Shown here: positions 63,486-64,000 of the stretch, in pieces
Numbering within the stretch: position 1 is the stretch's first letter
Layout: every line of letters starts with the position of its first letter
Origin: JBBIWA01 sp037439425
GTDB lineage: Bacteria > Acidobacteriota > Blastocatellia > RBC074
Length of the DNA: 64,000 nucleotides
Direction of reading: 5' to 3'
NCBI GenBank assembly: GCA_037439425.1
Contig: JBBIWA010000012.1
Span: 1 to 64,000, forward strand
The notes under the pieces: model-generated
Databases searched by the model: none
The model's input: only the letters and a program-made list of their open reading frames with translations
What the model was told of the DNA's origin: nothing
Position numbers and translations under genes: made by a program

Positions 63486-64000
63486 ATGCGTCGCCAATTT
63501 CTCATTTCGCTAACATTTCTCGGCATGCTCAGTCTCACCACCTGGGCTTTTGTAATGACTCAGCAGAGCGCTGCTCCCGCGAGTCTCGTTGTAGATCGAA
63601 CAAAGGGCGAAGCCTGGGCTTTTGTAATGACTCAGCAGAGCGTTGCTCCGGCAGGAAGCAAGTCTAACTCTGATTCCAACTACCGCGCGCTGCGGAGCGG
63701 GACCATCGGCGAAAGTTACACGGTGAATAACCTCACGCTCAAGCGCGATGTTGGGGCGTTAACGCTGCGCAACGGACGGATCAGTTTCCTGACGCCGGTG
63801 CTGGGGCGTGTCACGATGGCAGTGTTTATGGGTGAGGGGGAATTCGCGCTTAATCCCACACTCAACCTTGAGCGCGACTACCTCCGGCTCATCACCGATA
63901 AAGACACGGTCAATGAGCCATTCGACCGATTGGTTCTCTGCTTCACGGATGAGACCTATCAGGAGATCAAACGCCAAGCGCAGGCAACCAGCGTGGACGC
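63486..64000 (+). CDS. Start of an M1-like metallopeptidase family protein (runs off the window)
   Basis: 171 codons are visible from ATG 63486, preceded by ATCGGAGGGAACC. It begins MRRQFLISLTFLGMLSLTTW, a signal peptide ending near TTWA. The mature part has NYRALRSGTIGESYTVNNLT, LKRDVGALTLRNGRISFLTP, VLGRVTMAVFMGEGEFALNP and FDRLVLCFTDETYQEIKRQA. I recall this N-terminal beta-domain from acidobacterial M1-family aminopeptidase-like proteins. The zinc motif would be outside the window. The codons at 63541-63649 contain an in-frame 72-bp-spaced duplication. Confidence 0.6.
   Translation, partial: MRRQFLISLTFLGMLSLTTWAFVMTQQSAAPASLVVDRTKGEAWAFVMTQQSVAPAGSKSNSDSNYRALRSGTIGESYTVNNLTLKRDVGALTLRNGRISFLTPVLGRVTMAVFMGEGEFALNPTLNLERDYLRLITDKDTVNEPFDRLVLCFTDETYQEIKRQAQATSVD
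63541..63649 (+). repeat. In-frame direct repeat in the peptidase leader
   Basis: CCTGGGCTTTTGTAATGACT and the next 17 bases occur at 63541-63577 and again at 63613-63649 with a single base change. The 72-bp period is 24 codons, so WAFVMTQQS-APA is repeated after the signal peptide. Confidence 0.8.

Noticed and set aside
1..64000. CRISPR-Cas system
   Set aside because: Three repeat pairs have suitable spacing, but no cas1, cas2 or effector gene was found, so no system is claimed.
1..64000. tRNA or rRNA genes
   Set aside because: No T-loop/anticodon arrangement or conserved rRNA segment was recognised by eye; a tRNAscan run would be decisive.

Overview
The window looks like a chromosomal segment of an acidobacterium, most likely of the Blastocatellia/Pyrinomonadales type. 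This is inferred from gene content and style: a fused E2-E1 2-oxoglutarate dehydrogenase, GC-rich coding regions separated by long non-coding stretches, many predicted secreted hydrolases, an EtfA/EtfB/EtfD electron-transfer set and many decayed transposases. No rRNA or tRNA gene was seen, so the assignment rests on protein families recalled from memory.

Layout. 0-4 kb: a cut-off Rpn-like gene and the 2-oxoglutarate dehydrogenase gene. 4-5.7 kb: a gene-poor stretch with a 37-bp direct-repeat pair. 5.7-9.1 kb: a CocE-type hydrolase, then a decayed TnpB transposase and a second repeat pair. 9.1-16.3 kb (minus strand): an arabinan/arabinose operon, galT-like uridylyltransferase, GH51 arabinofuranosidase, L-arabinokinase-like GHMP kinase and GH127 arabinofuranosidase. 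16.8-26.5 kb (plus): etfB, a serine hydrolase, etfA, an EtfD-like iron-sulfur quinone reductase and three acyl-CoA dehydrogenases, a route for acyl-CoA electrons into the quinone pool. 26.7-33.4 kb (plus): heat-shock genes hsp20, clpB, grpE and a divergent double-AAA Clp ATPase. 33.8-35.9 kb (minus): a LolA-like secreted protein and an S41 peptidase. 36-41.6 kb: remains of several transposases around an AT-rich protease-TPR gene, a hairpin repeat array and an orphan MNT nucleotidyltransferase. 41.7-45.7 kb (minus): a LutA-like protein overlapping xylulokinase, a hypE/metallo-beta-lactamase relic and an anti-sigma/ECF-sigma pair. 45.9-53.6 kb (plus): a 29-codon membrane ORF, a YgaP-like membrane protein, a DUF3365 heme protein and a tolC-adaptor-RND efflux operon with two coding lesions. 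54.3-56.0 kb (minus): marR-doxX-pirin. 56.2-57.8 kb: an acyl-CoA ligase. 58.2-60.5 kb: a polar amino-acid ABC transporter with fused binding protein and permease. 61-64 kb: a CoxG-like protein, a matrixin-like metalloprotease, an IS630 relic and the start of an M1-like peptidase.

The most notable observations are (i) the arabinofuranosidase operon with a plant-ARA1-like arabinokinase and a uridylyltransferase, which suggests salvage of L-arabinose through the 1-phosphate to UDP-arabinose; (ii) a dispersed palindromic repeat family whose end carries a Shine-Dalgarno sequence and forms the leader of at least four unrelated genes; and (iii) a Clp ATPase lacking the pore-loop tyrosines of both rings. 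Three 36-38-bp repeat pairs have CRISPR-like spacing, but no cas gene is present.
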